DNA from: Geothrix edaphica
GTDB lineage: Bacteria; Acidobacteriota; Holophagae; Holophagales; Holophagaceae
Reading direction: 5' to 3'
Assembly (NCBI RefSeq): GCF_030268045.1
Contig: NZ_BSDC01000004.1
Coordinates: 62,001-126,000, forward strand
Length of the DNA: 64,000 nt
Of this stretch, positions 24,297 to 32,409 are shown piece by piece (within the stretch, counting starts at the first letter, position 1; each line of letters opens with the position of its first letter). The notes beneath the pieces are model-generated. The model saw only the letters and a list, made by a program, of their open reading frames with translations. It did not search any database and had not been told where the DNA came from. A program made the translations under genes and the position numbers.

Positions 24297-25894
24297 CCCA
24301 GGGCCTCCACCAGCTTCTCCCGGCGCCGGTCCAGAGCCGCGGCGGCCGCGGGCAGCAGGAGCAGGTGCGCCGTGAGGATCAGGCCGAAGAGGAGCGCCAT
24401 GCCGGGCACCAGCAGCAGGGGCGAGCTCCAGGCCAGCAGGGCGTAGGCGCCGCCGAAGAGGCCGGCCCAGAAGGCCGAGGTCCCCATGCTCAGCAGGCCC
24501 AGGGCGAAGGGCATGTTGTTGTTCTTGAGGCTGTCCATGGCCATGGGCCGCGGCGCCCAGGTGGAGGTCCACTGCCCCACGGACGTCTGGGCCAGGAAGA
24601 TGCAGGCCATGAGCAGCATCCCGCCCAGGAGGGGGACGGGCCCCGCGTGGTCGACGGCCAGCAGCAGGCCGGCGAGGGCCAGGGCCTGGAGCCCCTGGTG
24701 GGCGGCCATGCCCAGCAGCTTCCCCTTGAGCAGATCCTCCGAGCCCACGGGCAGGAGGAGCAGGCTCTTCACCCCGTGCCGGTCCAGGCCGAACTGGTTG
24801 AACACGAAGTTGTTCGCCACCAGGGACAGGTAGGCGAAGGCCGCGGGCACGGTCCAGAGGGGGTTGGCCTTGAACTGGGCGAAGGGGCCCTTCAGCAGCA
24901 CCACGGTCATGAGGGGCATGAGGAAGGCGAAGCGGCCCAGGTGGCTGCGCATGAGGGTCTGGAAATGCAGCCGCCCCAGGCCCTCCGCGGGATGGCGGAA
25001 GCTCCACAGGCGGTCGGGCTTGCGGGTCGTCGGTGCGGCCGCGGTGCCGTTCGTCTCCCGGGCCATGATCCGGGCGCCCAGGACCATCACCAGCGCCAGC
25101 AGGCCCAGCGGGTAGAGGTGCAGGGCCAGGGCCGCGCCCCACTGCCCTTCCTGCGCCTTGACCAGGCTCCGGGCGGCGGCGTGGGTGGGCAGGGCCTCCA
25201 GCACGCGGCCAGCCCCCCGGCCCAGGGCCTGCACCCTCTCGATCTGGGCGGCCTGGAGGAGGCGGGTGGACGGCCCTGCGCCGCGCTTCGGCAGGCCGGC
25301 GGACATCAGGGTGGAGCCCAGCCAGGCCAGGATCCCCAGGCCCACCAGGGCGAGGCGGAGGCGCTTCACCAGGGCCGCGGCCAGGCCCCCCACCAGCAGC
25401 TGGAGGGCCAGCAGCATCAGCAGCGTCTCGAGCAGCAGGAAGGGGATCAGGGGCAGGGTCGAGGGGGCTGCCAGGCCGAGGCCGATCAGCATCCCGGTGA
25501 GGGCGAGGCCCATGGTCAGCGGCAGCATGTCCGCCAGGCCGGCCGTCAGCTCCGCCAGATAGAGGGTCCGCAGCCGCAGGGGGAAGCCCCGGTAGGCCTC
25601 CCAGGCCAGCTCGCGGGCGCCGCCCAGGACGCCGCCGATGAGGCCGCCCCCGATGCCCAGGAAGGCCAGCAGGGTGCCGAGGATCGTGATGACGACCGGC
25701 CGTTCGAGGCGGCCCCCGAGGAGCCAGCCCAGCGCCCCGCCGCCCAGGAGCAGGCCGAAGGCGCCGAACAGGGCGAGGAGCCCCACCACCAGCGCCAGAG
25801 CCCAGGCGCCCTGCCGCCCCAGCTCCCGGGCCGAGCGGTTCCAGGTGGCCTGCCCATGGGCCGCCAGCAGGGCGCGGAAGGGGCTCACAACCAT
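24293..25894 (-). CDS. ABC-2-type transporter permease
   Basis: 533 residues with about 12 hydrophobic segments in two halves separated by a polar central region (about 200-320) containing RPDRLWSFRHPAEG-like sequence. This is typical of long ABC-2 exporter permeases that pair with a single ATPase. It overlaps the ATPase gene by 10 bp upstream and the unknown gene by 4 bp downstream. Substrate unknown; such exporters move drugs, polymers or peptides outward. Confidence 0.78.
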   Translation of the reverse strand: MVVSPFRALLAAHGQATWNRSARELGRQGAWALALVVGLLALFGAFGLLLGGGALGWLLGGRLERPVVITILGTLLAFLGIGGGLIGGVLGGARELAWEAYRGFPLRLRTLYLAELTAGLADMLPLTMGLALTGMLIGLGLAAPSTLPLIPFLLLETLLMLLALQLLVGGLAAALVKRLRLALVGLGILAWLGSTLMSAGLPKRGAGPSTRLLQAAQIERVQALGRGAGRVLEALPTHAAARSLVKAQEGQWGAALALHLYPLGLLALVMVLGARIMARETNGTAAAPTTRKPDRLWSFRHPAEGLGRLHFQTLMRSHLGRFAFLMPLMTVVLLKGPFAQFKANPLWTVPAAFAYLSLVANNFVFNQFGLDRHGVKSLLLLPVGSEDLLKGKLLGMAAHQGLQALALAGLLLAVDHAGPVPLLGGMLLMACIFLAQTSVGQWTSTWAPRPMAMDSLKNNNMPFALGLLSMGTSAFWAGLFGGAYALLAWSSPLLLVPGMALLFGLILTAHLLLLPAAAAALDRRREKLVEALG

Positions 25895-26631
25895 GACAGG
25901 GCCCCCTTCTGCGCGCCGCCCACGAGCCCGACGAAGAGCTGCTCCAGGCTCTCGCCGCCGCGGCGCAGCTCGTCCAGGGGGCCGAAGCCCTTGAGCTGGC
26001 CCTCGTCCAGGATGGCGATGAGGGGACAGAGCTTCTCCACCACCTCGAGGATGTGGCTGGTGAGCACCAGGGTCACGCCGTTCCGCTGCAGGCCCTGGAG
26101 GATGTCCTTGATGGTGCGGCTGGTGACGGGGTCGATGCCCTCGAAGGGCTCATCGAGGAACACGACCTTGGGCCCGTGGATCAGGGCCGCGCAGAGGGCC
26201 ACCTTCTTCTTCATGCCGAAGCTGTAGTCCGCGATGAGGGTCTTGGGGCCCGGCGCCAGGTCCAGGGTGTCGAACAGCTCCGCCTGGCGGCCATCGATGA
26301 GGGCGTCCGGCATGCCGTACATGCGGCCCACGAAGCGCAGGTACTGGGGGCCCGTGAGCATGTCCAGCAGGGCCATGTCCTCGGGCATGGCGCCGATCTG
26401 GCGCTTCACGGCGAGAGGGTCGGCCTCCAGATCCAGCCCCAGCACGCGGATGCGGCCGGTGGTGGGCTTCAGCAGGCCCGTGACCATCTTCAGGGTGGTG
26501 GACTTCCCCGCGCCGTTCCGCCCCAGCAGGCCCAGGAAGGCGCCGGGCTCCAGCGCGAGGCTGACATCATCCACGGCCGTCTTGTCGCCGAAGCGCTTGG
26601 TGAGGTTCACGAGTTCGAGGGCAGGTTCCAT
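25885..26631 (-). CDS. ABC transporter ATP-binding protein
   Basis: 248 residues. Walker A is GRNGAGKSTT (about 37-46), the Q-loop lies in MPEDMALLD (Glu replacing the usual Gln), the signature is YSFGMKKKVAL (replacing LSGGQ with FGMKK, as in several ABC-2 exporters), Walker B is VVFLDEPFEG, and the H-loop is TSHILE. The ATG at 26631 gives MEPALELVNLTKRFG, the normal N-terminus. It heads the operon with the permease gene and energises export. Confidence 0.92.
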   Translation of the reverse strand: MEPALELVNLTKRFGDKTAVDDVSLALEPGAFLGLLGRNGAGKSTTLKMVTGLLKPTTGRIRVLGLDLEADPLAVKRQIGAMPEDMALLDMLTGPQYLRFVGRMYGMPDALIDGRQAELFDTLDLAPGPKTLIADYSFGMKKKVALCAALIHGPKVVFLDEPFEGIDPVTSRTIKDILQGLQRNGVTLVLTSHILEVVEKLCPLIAILDEGQLKGFGPLDELRRGGESLEQLFVGLVGGAQKGALSWL

Positions 26632-26686
26632 CCATCGAGCATAGCAACCGCCGGACCCTCCTATGCTTGGATCCCAGGAGGACGAC

Positions 26687-27475
26687 ATGGAGCTCGGCAT
26701 TCGCGGCAAGGTGGCCATGGTGGCGGCGGGCAGCAAGGGGCTGGGCCGGGCCGCGGCCCTGGCGCTGGCGGCGGAAGGCTGCGCCGTGTCCGTGTGCGGG
26801 CGGAGCGAAGCTTCACTCGCCGCGGTGAAGGCCGAGCTGGAGGCCCTGGGCGTGCCCGCCCTCACGGTGGCGGCGGACGTGGCGAAGGCGGAGGATCTGG
26901 CCCGCTGGCACCAGGCCACCGAGGCCGCCCTCGGCCCTGTGCAGATCCTCGTCACGAACACCGGCGGGCCCAGGGCCGCCGGGTCTGCGGACCTCTCCGA
27001 CAGCGACTGGGCCGCCGGGGTGGAATCCACCCTCATGAACGTCGTGCGCCTGTCCCGCCTCGTCCTGCCCGGCATGCGGGCGGCCCGGTGGGGGCGCATC
27101 GTCCACATCACCAGCCTGGTGGCCAAGCAACCCACGCCCCTGCTCACCATCAGCTCGACGCTCCGGGCCGGCCTGTCGGGCTTCACCCGCACCCTGGCCC
27201 TGGAGACCGCCGCGGACGGCATCACCGTCAACGCCCTGCTCCCGGGCCACGTCATGACGGACCGGCAGGTCCACCTGGCCGAGCTGCGCTCCGCCGCCGA
27301 AGGCATCTCCATGGACGAGTACTACGCCCGCACCGCCGCGGCCATTCCCGCCGGCCGCCTTGGCGACCCGCAAGAGGTCGGCGCCGTCATCGCCTTCCTG
27401 TGCGGGTCACCCGCAAGCTACCTCACCGGCCAGAGCCTGCTGGTGGATGGGGGGCTTGTCCAAGGCACGTTCTGA
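26687..27475 (+). CDS. Short-chain dehydrogenase/reductase (SDR) with atypical active site
   Basis: 262 residues from the ATG at 26687 with AGGAGG 5 bp upstream. It has a Rossmann fold with a cofactor loop AAGSKGLGRA (Ala in place of the usual Thr), TNTGGP in place of NNAG, and the catalytic-region strand IVHITS. The canonical YxxxK is missing: the aligned stretch is ISSTLRAG, with Ser at the Tyr position and Arg at the Lys position. The C-terminal LTGQSLLVDGG is typical of FabG-like SDRs. The reaction therefore cannot be assumed; a related non-YxxxK SDR subfamily exists. It ends at a bidirectional terminator. Confidence 0.8.
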   Translation: MELGIRGKVAMVAAGSKGLGRAAALALAAEGCAVSVCGRSEASLAAVKAELEALGVPALTVAADVAKAEDLARWHQATEAALGPVQILVTNTGGPRAAGSADLSDSDWAAGVESTLMNVVRLSRLVLPGMRAARWGRIVHITSLVAKQPTPLLTISSTLRAGLSGFTRTLALETAADGITVNALLPGHVMTDRQVHLAELRSAAEGISMDEYYARTAAAIPAGRLGDPQEVGAVIAFLCGSPASYLTGQSLLVDGGLVQGTF

Positions 27476-27476
27476 C

Positions 27477-27510
27477 GCAGAAACGCCGGCCATCCGGCCG
27501 GCGTTTCTGC
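27477..27510. terminator. Bidirectional terminator between the SDR and M20 genes
   Basis: A perfect 15-bp stem (27477-27491 with 27496-27510) has the loop ATCC. One arm carries AAA and the other TTT near its base. It lies between the 3' ends of convergent genes. Confidence 0.8.
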
Positions 27511-27524
27511 ACGAGGAACGGCCG

Positions 27525-28901
27525 TCAGCCCTTGATCCCGCTCACCGTCTGGAAGTAGTGCGCGAACGCGGCGATGCCGCCGCCGGCCTGCTCCCAGTCG
27601 TAGTTCTCGTTGGGGGCGTGGTAGCCATGGCTGGGGAGGCTGAGGCCCAGGAAGAACACCTCGCAGCCCAGGATGTCCTCCATGGTCTTCACGGCGCCGA
27701 TGCTGCCGCCTTCGCGGGTGAAGGAGCAGGGCGCGTCGAAGGCGAACTTGTAGGCATCCTTGATGGCCTCGGCGTAGGGGCCGGTGACATGGCCCTTGAA
27801 GGGGGCCAGGCCGTGCTCCTCGTGGAACTGGACATCGGGGAAGTGCTTGTTCACGAAGGCGCGGATGCGGTCCATGGTCTTGGCCTCGTCCATGTCCGGC
27901 ACCAGGCGGCAGCTCAGCTTCACCTCGGCGCGGGGCGGCACGGCGCTCTTGATGCCGGGGCCCGTGTAGCCGCCCACGACGCCGTGGACCTCCATGGTGG
28001 GCCGGCCCCACACGCGCTTCATGACCTTGATGGGATCCTCCGTGCGCATGCCGGTGATCATGTGGTCCTTCTTGAAGGTCTCCACGCTGAAGCCGGCATT
28101 CGCCCACTCCTCCAGCTCCTGCTTGGAGGGCTTCACCACCTCGTCGTAGAAACCGGGGATCTTCACCTTGCCGGTCTCGCCGTCCATCATGGCGGCCACC
28201 ACCTTGATGAGCTCGGCCAGGGGGTTGCGGGCCGCGCCGCCCACCACGCCGCTGTGCAGGTCGTGGTCCGCGGTCTCCAGGGTGAGGCGGAAGCCCTTGA
28301 GTCCCCGCAGACCCGCGGGCGTGCTGGGCTTGCCGCGGGTGATCCAGACCGTGTCGCTCACCACGATGGCGTCGGTCTTCAGGCGGTCCTTGTGGCGGTT
28401 CAGGCCGCCTTCGAAGCTGGGCGAGCCGATCTCCTCCTCGGTCTCCCAGAGGAAGTGGATGTTGAGGGGCACGCCCGCCTTCCGGGCGGCCAGGGCGCCG
28501 AAGAAGGCCGTCACCGCGGGGCCCTTGTCATCCGTGCTGCCACGGCCGCGGTAGGTGTCGCCGTCCACCACGAAGGTGAAGGGCTCCGCCGTCCACTCGG
28601 GCTCGTTGGCGGGCTGCACGTCCATGTGGTTGTAGACCGTGATGGTGGAGCAGCTGGGATCCTCGCCGAACCACCCGTGGATGAGCGGGTTGCCGCTGGT
28701 CTCCAGGATCTCGGCCTTGCCGCCGTGCCGCTCGAAGAGGGCCCGGGCCGCCTCGGCCACGCGCCGCACATCGCCCTGCCGGGCCGGATCGGCGCTGATG
28801 GAGGGGATCTCCACCAGAGTCCTAAGCTCCGCCTCGAAAGCCGCGCGGCTCTCGCTGGCGAACTGGCCCAGGGCCTCGCGGGTGAGCAGGGATGGATTCA
28901 T
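27525..28901 (-). CDS. M20-family dipeptidase/carboxypeptidase
   Basis: 458 residues from the ATG at 28901 (GGAG 5 bp upstream; a start seven codons earlier is less likely). This is a di-zinc peptidase of the ArgE/DapE/CNDP superfamily. Metal ligands are in YNHMDVQP (HxD), GSTDDKGP and ETEEEIGSP, with a late HGYHAPNE His. A lid domain lies at about 215-370. It probably cleaves dipeptides. It lies about 80 bp downstream of argC on the same strand but is clearly distinct from argE (33765-34826) and probably a separate unit. Confidence 0.88.
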   Translation of the reverse strand: MNPSLLTREALGQFASESRAAFEAELRTLVEIPSISADPARQGDVRRVAEAARALFERHGGKAEILETSGNPLIHGWFGEDPSCSTITVYNHMDVQPANEPEWTAEPFTFVVDGDTYRGRGSTDDKGPAVTAFFGALAARKAGVPLNIHFLWETEEEIGSPSFEGGLNRHKDRLKTDAIVVSDTVWITRGKPSTPAGLRGLKGFRLTLETADHDLHSGVVGGAARNPLAELIKVVAAMMDGETGKVKIPGFYDEVVKPSKQELEEWANAGFSVETFKKDHMITGMRTEDPIKVMKRVWGRPTMEVHGVVGGYTGPGIKSAVPPRAEVKLSCRLVPDMDEAKTMDRIRAFVNKHFPDVQFHEEHGLAPFKGHVTGPYAEAIKDAYKFAFDAPCSFTREGGSIGAVKTMEDILGCEVFFLGLSLPSHGYHAPNENYDWEQAGGGIAAFAHYFQTVSGIKG

Positions 28902-28980
28902 AGACGCTCCGGAAAGGGTCAATCATCATCCCACATCCGGAAGTCTTGTCTATTAAGGGATCTAGAGGTCGCTGATAGGG

Positions 28981-29979
28981 TCAGCCCGGATAGCCGCCGG
29001 CCACCCTCAATCCGGTCCACTCCGGCAGGCCCAGGGCCAGGTTGAGGTTCTGCACGGCCTGGGCGGCCATGCCCTTGCCGAGGTTGTCCAGGGCCACCAT
29101 CACCGCGCCGTGGCCGTGCCGGGCCGCCACGCCGATGTCCGCGAAGGCGCTCCCTGTGGTGGCCGCCACCCGCGGCGATCCGTCCACCACCCGCACAAAG
29201 AACCGGCCCTTGTAGAAGTCCTCGTAGCGGGCGCGCAGCGCCGAAGGCTCAATTCCCGCGGGAAGCGGGAATTGAGCCGTGGCGAAGATCCCCCGCACCA
29301 TGGGCGCACTCTGGGGCACGAAGCTGAGGGGCGCCTCCCAGCCTTCGAGGGCGAGGGTGCGCAGCACCTCGGCCTCGTGCTGGTGGCTGAGCATCTTGTA
29401 GGCCCGGAAGTCCGTGGCCCGTGTCGGATGGTGCGTGGTCTCGCTGGGCGCGGCACCGGAGCCGCTGGAGCCCGTGGCGGCGGTGACGGCCACGAAGGCG
29501 GGCTTCCAGGGGGCCAGCGGCAGCAGGGCCAGCTGCAGGGCCGTGGCGAAGCAGCCGGGATTGGCGATGCGGGTGGCGCCCTTCATGCGCTCGGGCTTCC
29601 AGTCCACCAGGCCGTAGACCCAAGAGGGATCCAGGCGGAAGTCCGTGGACAGGTCGATGACCGTGAGCTTGTTCGCCAGGCCCAGGCGGGTCCATTCGGC
29701 CTGGAACTCTGGCCAGAGCCTGGCCAGCTCGCCATGGGGGAGGGCCGAGAACACCACGGGGAAGGCGCTGTCGGCCAGGGAGGTCCAGTCCGGGGTGGCC
29801 TCGAAGGCGCCGTCCACCAGGCCTCGCAGGTTCGGATGCTGGGCGTGGAAGGGCTTGCCCGCATGGCTGCGGGCCGTCCCGCGCACGGACTTCACCGCGG
29901 GATGGACCGACAGCCAGCGCAGCAGCTCGCCCCCGCCGTAGCCCGAGGCGCCGAGGATGAGGACGTCGACCTTGCTCAT
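28981..29979 (-). CDS. argC: N-acyl-gamma-glutamyl-phosphate reductase
   Basis: 332 residues. It reduces N-acylglutamyl-phosphate to the semialdehyde in arginine synthesis, using NADPH. It has the Rossmann loop GASGYGGGELLRW, the catalytic Cys in NPGCFATA, the TGSSGSGAAPSETTHHPTR-like segment and MLSHQHEAEV. It is the last gene of the arginine operon and overlaps the upstream P-loop gene by 4 bp. Whether its substrate is acetyl or succinyl cannot be read from the sequence. A perfect palindrome inside the gene is listed separately. Confidence 0.94.
   Translation of the reverse strand: MSKVDVLILGASGYGGGELLRWLSVHPAVKSVRGTARSHAGKPFHAQHPNLRGLVDGAFEATPDWTSLADSAFPVVFSALPHGELARLWPEFQAEWTRLGLANKLTVIDLSTDFRLDPSWVYGLVDWKPERMKGATRIANPGCFATALQLALLPLAPWKPAFVAVTAATGSSGSGAAPSETTHHPTRATDFRAYKMLSHQHEAEVLRTLALEGWEAPLSFVPQSAPMVRGIFATAQFPLPAGIEPSALRARYEDFYKGRFFVRVVDGSPRVAATTGSAFADIGVAARHGHGAVMVALDNLGKGMAAQAVQNLNLALGLPEWTGLRVAGGYPG
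29246..29278. repeat. Perfect 14-bp inverted repeat within argC
   Basis: The arms 29246-29259 and 29265-29278 are exact reverse complements (GGCTCAATTCCCGC), with the loop GGGAA. It is in frame and encodes part of an AQFPLPAGIEPS segment. A stem this long is unusual within coding DNA and suggests an inserted palindromic element or an RNA hairpin in the operon message. Confidence 0.7.
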
Positions 29980-31028
29980 GCCTTGGCCGCGATCTTGGGG
30001 GCCACGAGCCCCAGCACGAAGGTGCCGAGGGCCTCGGCATCGGCGCGGGCGTTGCGGGCGGGGAGGCCGAGGGTGGCCACGAACCGCTCGCCCACGCGGT
30101 TGTCCGTGGCGGGGCCGGCGATGAGGTCGGCCTGGATGGCGAAGGCGTTCTTCAGGTGGTGGACGCCACCGGCCGCACCCACGGGATCATTGGCGCAGAG
30201 GACGAACGCGCCGCTCAGGGCCTTCAGGTCGGCGTCTTCGAGGATGGCCTGGACGCCGTACTCGCCCATGATGCCGTCACCGGTCTCCGCCACGATGACG
30301 TCCACGCCGTGGGCCGCCAGCTCCGAGAAGATGATGCGCGACACGCCGGCGGCGCTGCCCGCGTCGGTGCACACGATGCCCGCGTCCGTGAAGTCCAGCG
30401 CCACCTCGGCGCCGTAGTCGCGCATGGCCAGGGCATCGCGCATGAGGGACACGCCCGTGAGCTTGCAGGCGCCCACGCGGTAGCCCGCGCGGCTGAGCTG
30501 GCGGATGGCCGCGCAGGCGGCGGCGGTCTTGCCCGCGTTCATGCAGGTGCCCGCCACGTACACCACGGGGCAGTGGGTGGAGAGGCCCGTGCCCTTGAGC
30601 GCACCCATGCGGATGTGCGCGGGCTGGCCGGCGCGCGACTGGAACTCGGGGAACACCAGCACCTGGCCCAGCACCTCCAGCTCGAAGGGCTTGCCCACAT
30701 CGGGGTTGTGGGAGAGGCACTGGCCGATGACGCCGCCCATGTTGAGCAGGTTCACCGTGTCGCCGGGCTTCAGGGACTCGGGCATGACGCCCTCGTAGCC
30801 CTGGAGGGCGTTGCGGTGGCCCAGGGCCCCCACGAGGATGTCCCCGTCATGCAGGGTGCTCATGCGCCCGTGGGGATCCTCCAGCTGGTTGTAGGTGGTC
30901 TTCTCGCCCCGCACGCGGCAGGCGATGACCGAGCCCTCCTCCAGCAGGATCTCCGGGGAGAGGGTGAGCGTGCGGCCCAGCCGCAGGTTGCGGGTGACCG
31001 AGGCGAGCTTGTCGACGTGGATGCGCAT
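29976..31028 (-). CDS. P-loop NTPase-fold protein of unknown function in the arginine operon (DUF1611/BioD-like)
   Basis: 350 residues. An N-terminal beta-rich domain (about 1-150) precedes a P-loop domain starting VYVAGTCMNAGKTAA, with the loop at residues 160-168 in the GTxxxxGKT form of BioD, CobQ and DUF1611 proteins. Later conserved-looking blocks are KLTGVSL, DFTDAG, VIVAETGDGIMGEYG and CANDPVGA. It lies between argG and argC and overlaps argC by 4 bp. The window has no argA or argJ. DUF1611 includes DgcN, reported to N-acetylate D-glutamate, so an N-acylglutamate-forming role is a testable hypothesis. No assignment is made. Confidence 0.6.
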   Translation of the reverse strand: MRIHVDKLASVTRNLRLGRTLTLSPEILLEEGSVIACRVRGEKTTYNQLEDPHGRMSTLHDGDILVGALGHRNALQGYEGVMPESLKPGDTVNLLNMGGVIGQCLSHNPDVGKPFELEVLGQVLVFPEFQSRAGQPAHIRMGALKGTGLSTHCPVVYVAGTCMNAGKTAAACAAIRQLSRAGYRVGACKLTGVSLMRDALAMRDYGAEVALDFTDAGIVCTDAGSAAGVSRIIFSELAAHGVDVIVAETGDGIMGEYGVQAILEDADLKALSGAFVLCANDPVGAAGGVHHLKNAFAIQADLIAGPATDNRVGERFVATLGLPARNARADAEALGTFVLGLVAPKIAAKA

Positions 31029-31089
31029 GGGGGGCCTTTCAGAAACGTTGCCTGGCTATGACGGAGAAGAGCAAAAACCGGAAAACACA

Positions 31090-31167
31090 CGCAGAGAAAA
31101 GAAGAGACAACAGAGAGTGCGGAGGATGGCGTGCCTGTCTTTTTCTGCGTTCTCTGTTTTCTCTGCG
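31090..31167. repeat. Intercistronic inverted-repeat element between argG and the P-loop gene
   Basis: An exact 11-bp outer stem (31090-31100, CGCAGAGAAAA; 31157-31167, its complement) encloses about 56 bp of purine/pyrimidine-asymmetric DNA that is itself partly complementary (GAGA/TCTC tracts). It fills most of the 183-bp gap in an otherwise tightly packed operon. It looks like a dispersed intergenic palindromic repeat or an mRNA-stability hairpin. Confidence 0.6.
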
Positions 31168-31211
31168 GCCCTCCGCGTGAGTTGTTCTTGAAGGCCTGCC
31201 TTTGCGGTTGA

Positions 31212-32399
31212 TCAGTTGTTTTTGGCTTTCAACGTAAGAACCTGCTGGACGCCGAAGACCTTCGCGAAACCCGCGGCCTCGGCGCCGGTCCAGAGTTTGT
31301 TGGCTTCGCCGTAGGTGGCGATGCGGGGATCCATCAGGGAGTAGGGCGACTGGACGCCCTCCACGACAAAAGCGCGGGGGTGCAGCGTGAGGCGCACCTC
31401 GCCGCTCACGCGGTCCTGGCTGGATGTCAGGAAGGCCTCCAGGTCCCGGGCCAGGGGATCGAAGAAGTGGCCCTCGTGGAGCAGGCTGCCATAGAGGTTG
31501 CCGAGGCTCTCTTTCCAGAAGAGCTGCTTGCCGCTGAGCACCAGCTTCTCCAGCTCCCGGTGGGCGCCGATGAGCAGGTGCGCGGCCGGGGCCTCGAAGC
31601 CCACGCGGCCCTTGATGCCCAGGATGGTGTCGCCCAGGTGCACGCCGCGGCCGATGCCGTAGGGCCGGCCGATGGCGTTGAGCTGGGCCACGAGGGTGAC
31701 GGGGTCCATGCTGTTGCCATCGAGGGAGACGGGCACGCCCTGGTCGAAGCCGATGACGAATGACTTGGGTGCCAGGCTGCCGATGGTGCCGCCGGGGAAG
31801 GCCGCCTCGGGGAGGGTGGTCCAGGGGTCGAGCGTTTCGCGGCCGCCCACGCTGGTGCCCCACATGCCCTCGTTGATGGAGTAGTCCTGCGTCTTCGGGG
31901 GGAAGATCACGCCGCGGTCGGCGCAGTAGGCCATCTCCTCGGCCCGGGAGAGGGCCAGGTCGCGGATGGGGGTGAGGATCTGGAGGTCCGGCGCCAGGGC
32001 CCGGAAGGCCACGTCGAAGCGCACCTGGTCGTTGCCGGCCCCGGTGGAGCCGTGGGCGATGGCGGCGGCGCCCATGTCCTTGGCGAGCTCGGCCACGGCC
32101 CGGGCCTGGCAGACCCGCTCGGCGGACACGGACAGCGGGTACATCTGCCCCCGCAGCACGTTGCCGTAGACCAGGTAGCGCAGGTAGCCGTCGAAGAGCC
32201 CGGCCCGGGCGTCCACGGTGGTGTGGCTGATGGCGCCCAGCTTCGGCGAGGCGGCCTCGATGCGGGCCAGCTCCTCCGGCGAGAAGCCGCCGGTGTTCAC
32301 GGTCACCGTGGCCACGTCGTAGCCCTGCTCCTTGAGGTAGAGCACGCAGAAGGAGGTGTCGAGGCCACCCGAGAAGGCGAGGACGGCGAGCTGGCTCAT
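31212..32399 (-). CDS. argG: Argininosuccinate synthase
   Basis: 395 residues. It joins citrulline and aspartate with ATP. It has the PP-loop AFSGGLDTS near the N-terminus, the HGSTGAGNDQVRFD block and the SINEGMWGTS segment. The MSQLAVLAFSGG start at 32399 fits the family. The gap to argH upstream is 10 bp. If the carbamoyltransferase makes N-acylcitrulline, ArgE must remove the acyl group before this step. Confidence 0.95.
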   Translation of the reverse strand: MSQLAVLAFSGGLDTSFCVLYLKEQGYDVATVTVNTGGFSPEELARIEAASPKLGAISHTTVDARAGLFDGYLRYLVYGNVLRGQMYPLSVSAERVCQARAVAELAKDMGAAAIAHGSTGAGNDQVRFDVAFRALAPDLQILTPIRDLALSRAEEMAYCADRGVIFPPKTQDYSINEGMWGTSVGGRETLDPWTTLPEAAFPGGTIGSLAPKSFVIGFDQGVPVSLDGNSMDPVTLVAQLNAIGRPYGIGRGVHLGDTILGIKGRVGFEAPAAHLLIGAHRELEKLVLSGKQLFWKESLGNLYGSLLHEGHFFDPLARDLEAFLTSSQDRVSGEVRLTLHPRAFVVEGVQSPYSLMDPRIATYGEANKLWTGAEAAGFAKVFGVQQVLTLKAKNN

Positions 32400-32409
32400 G
32401 GGGTTCCTT

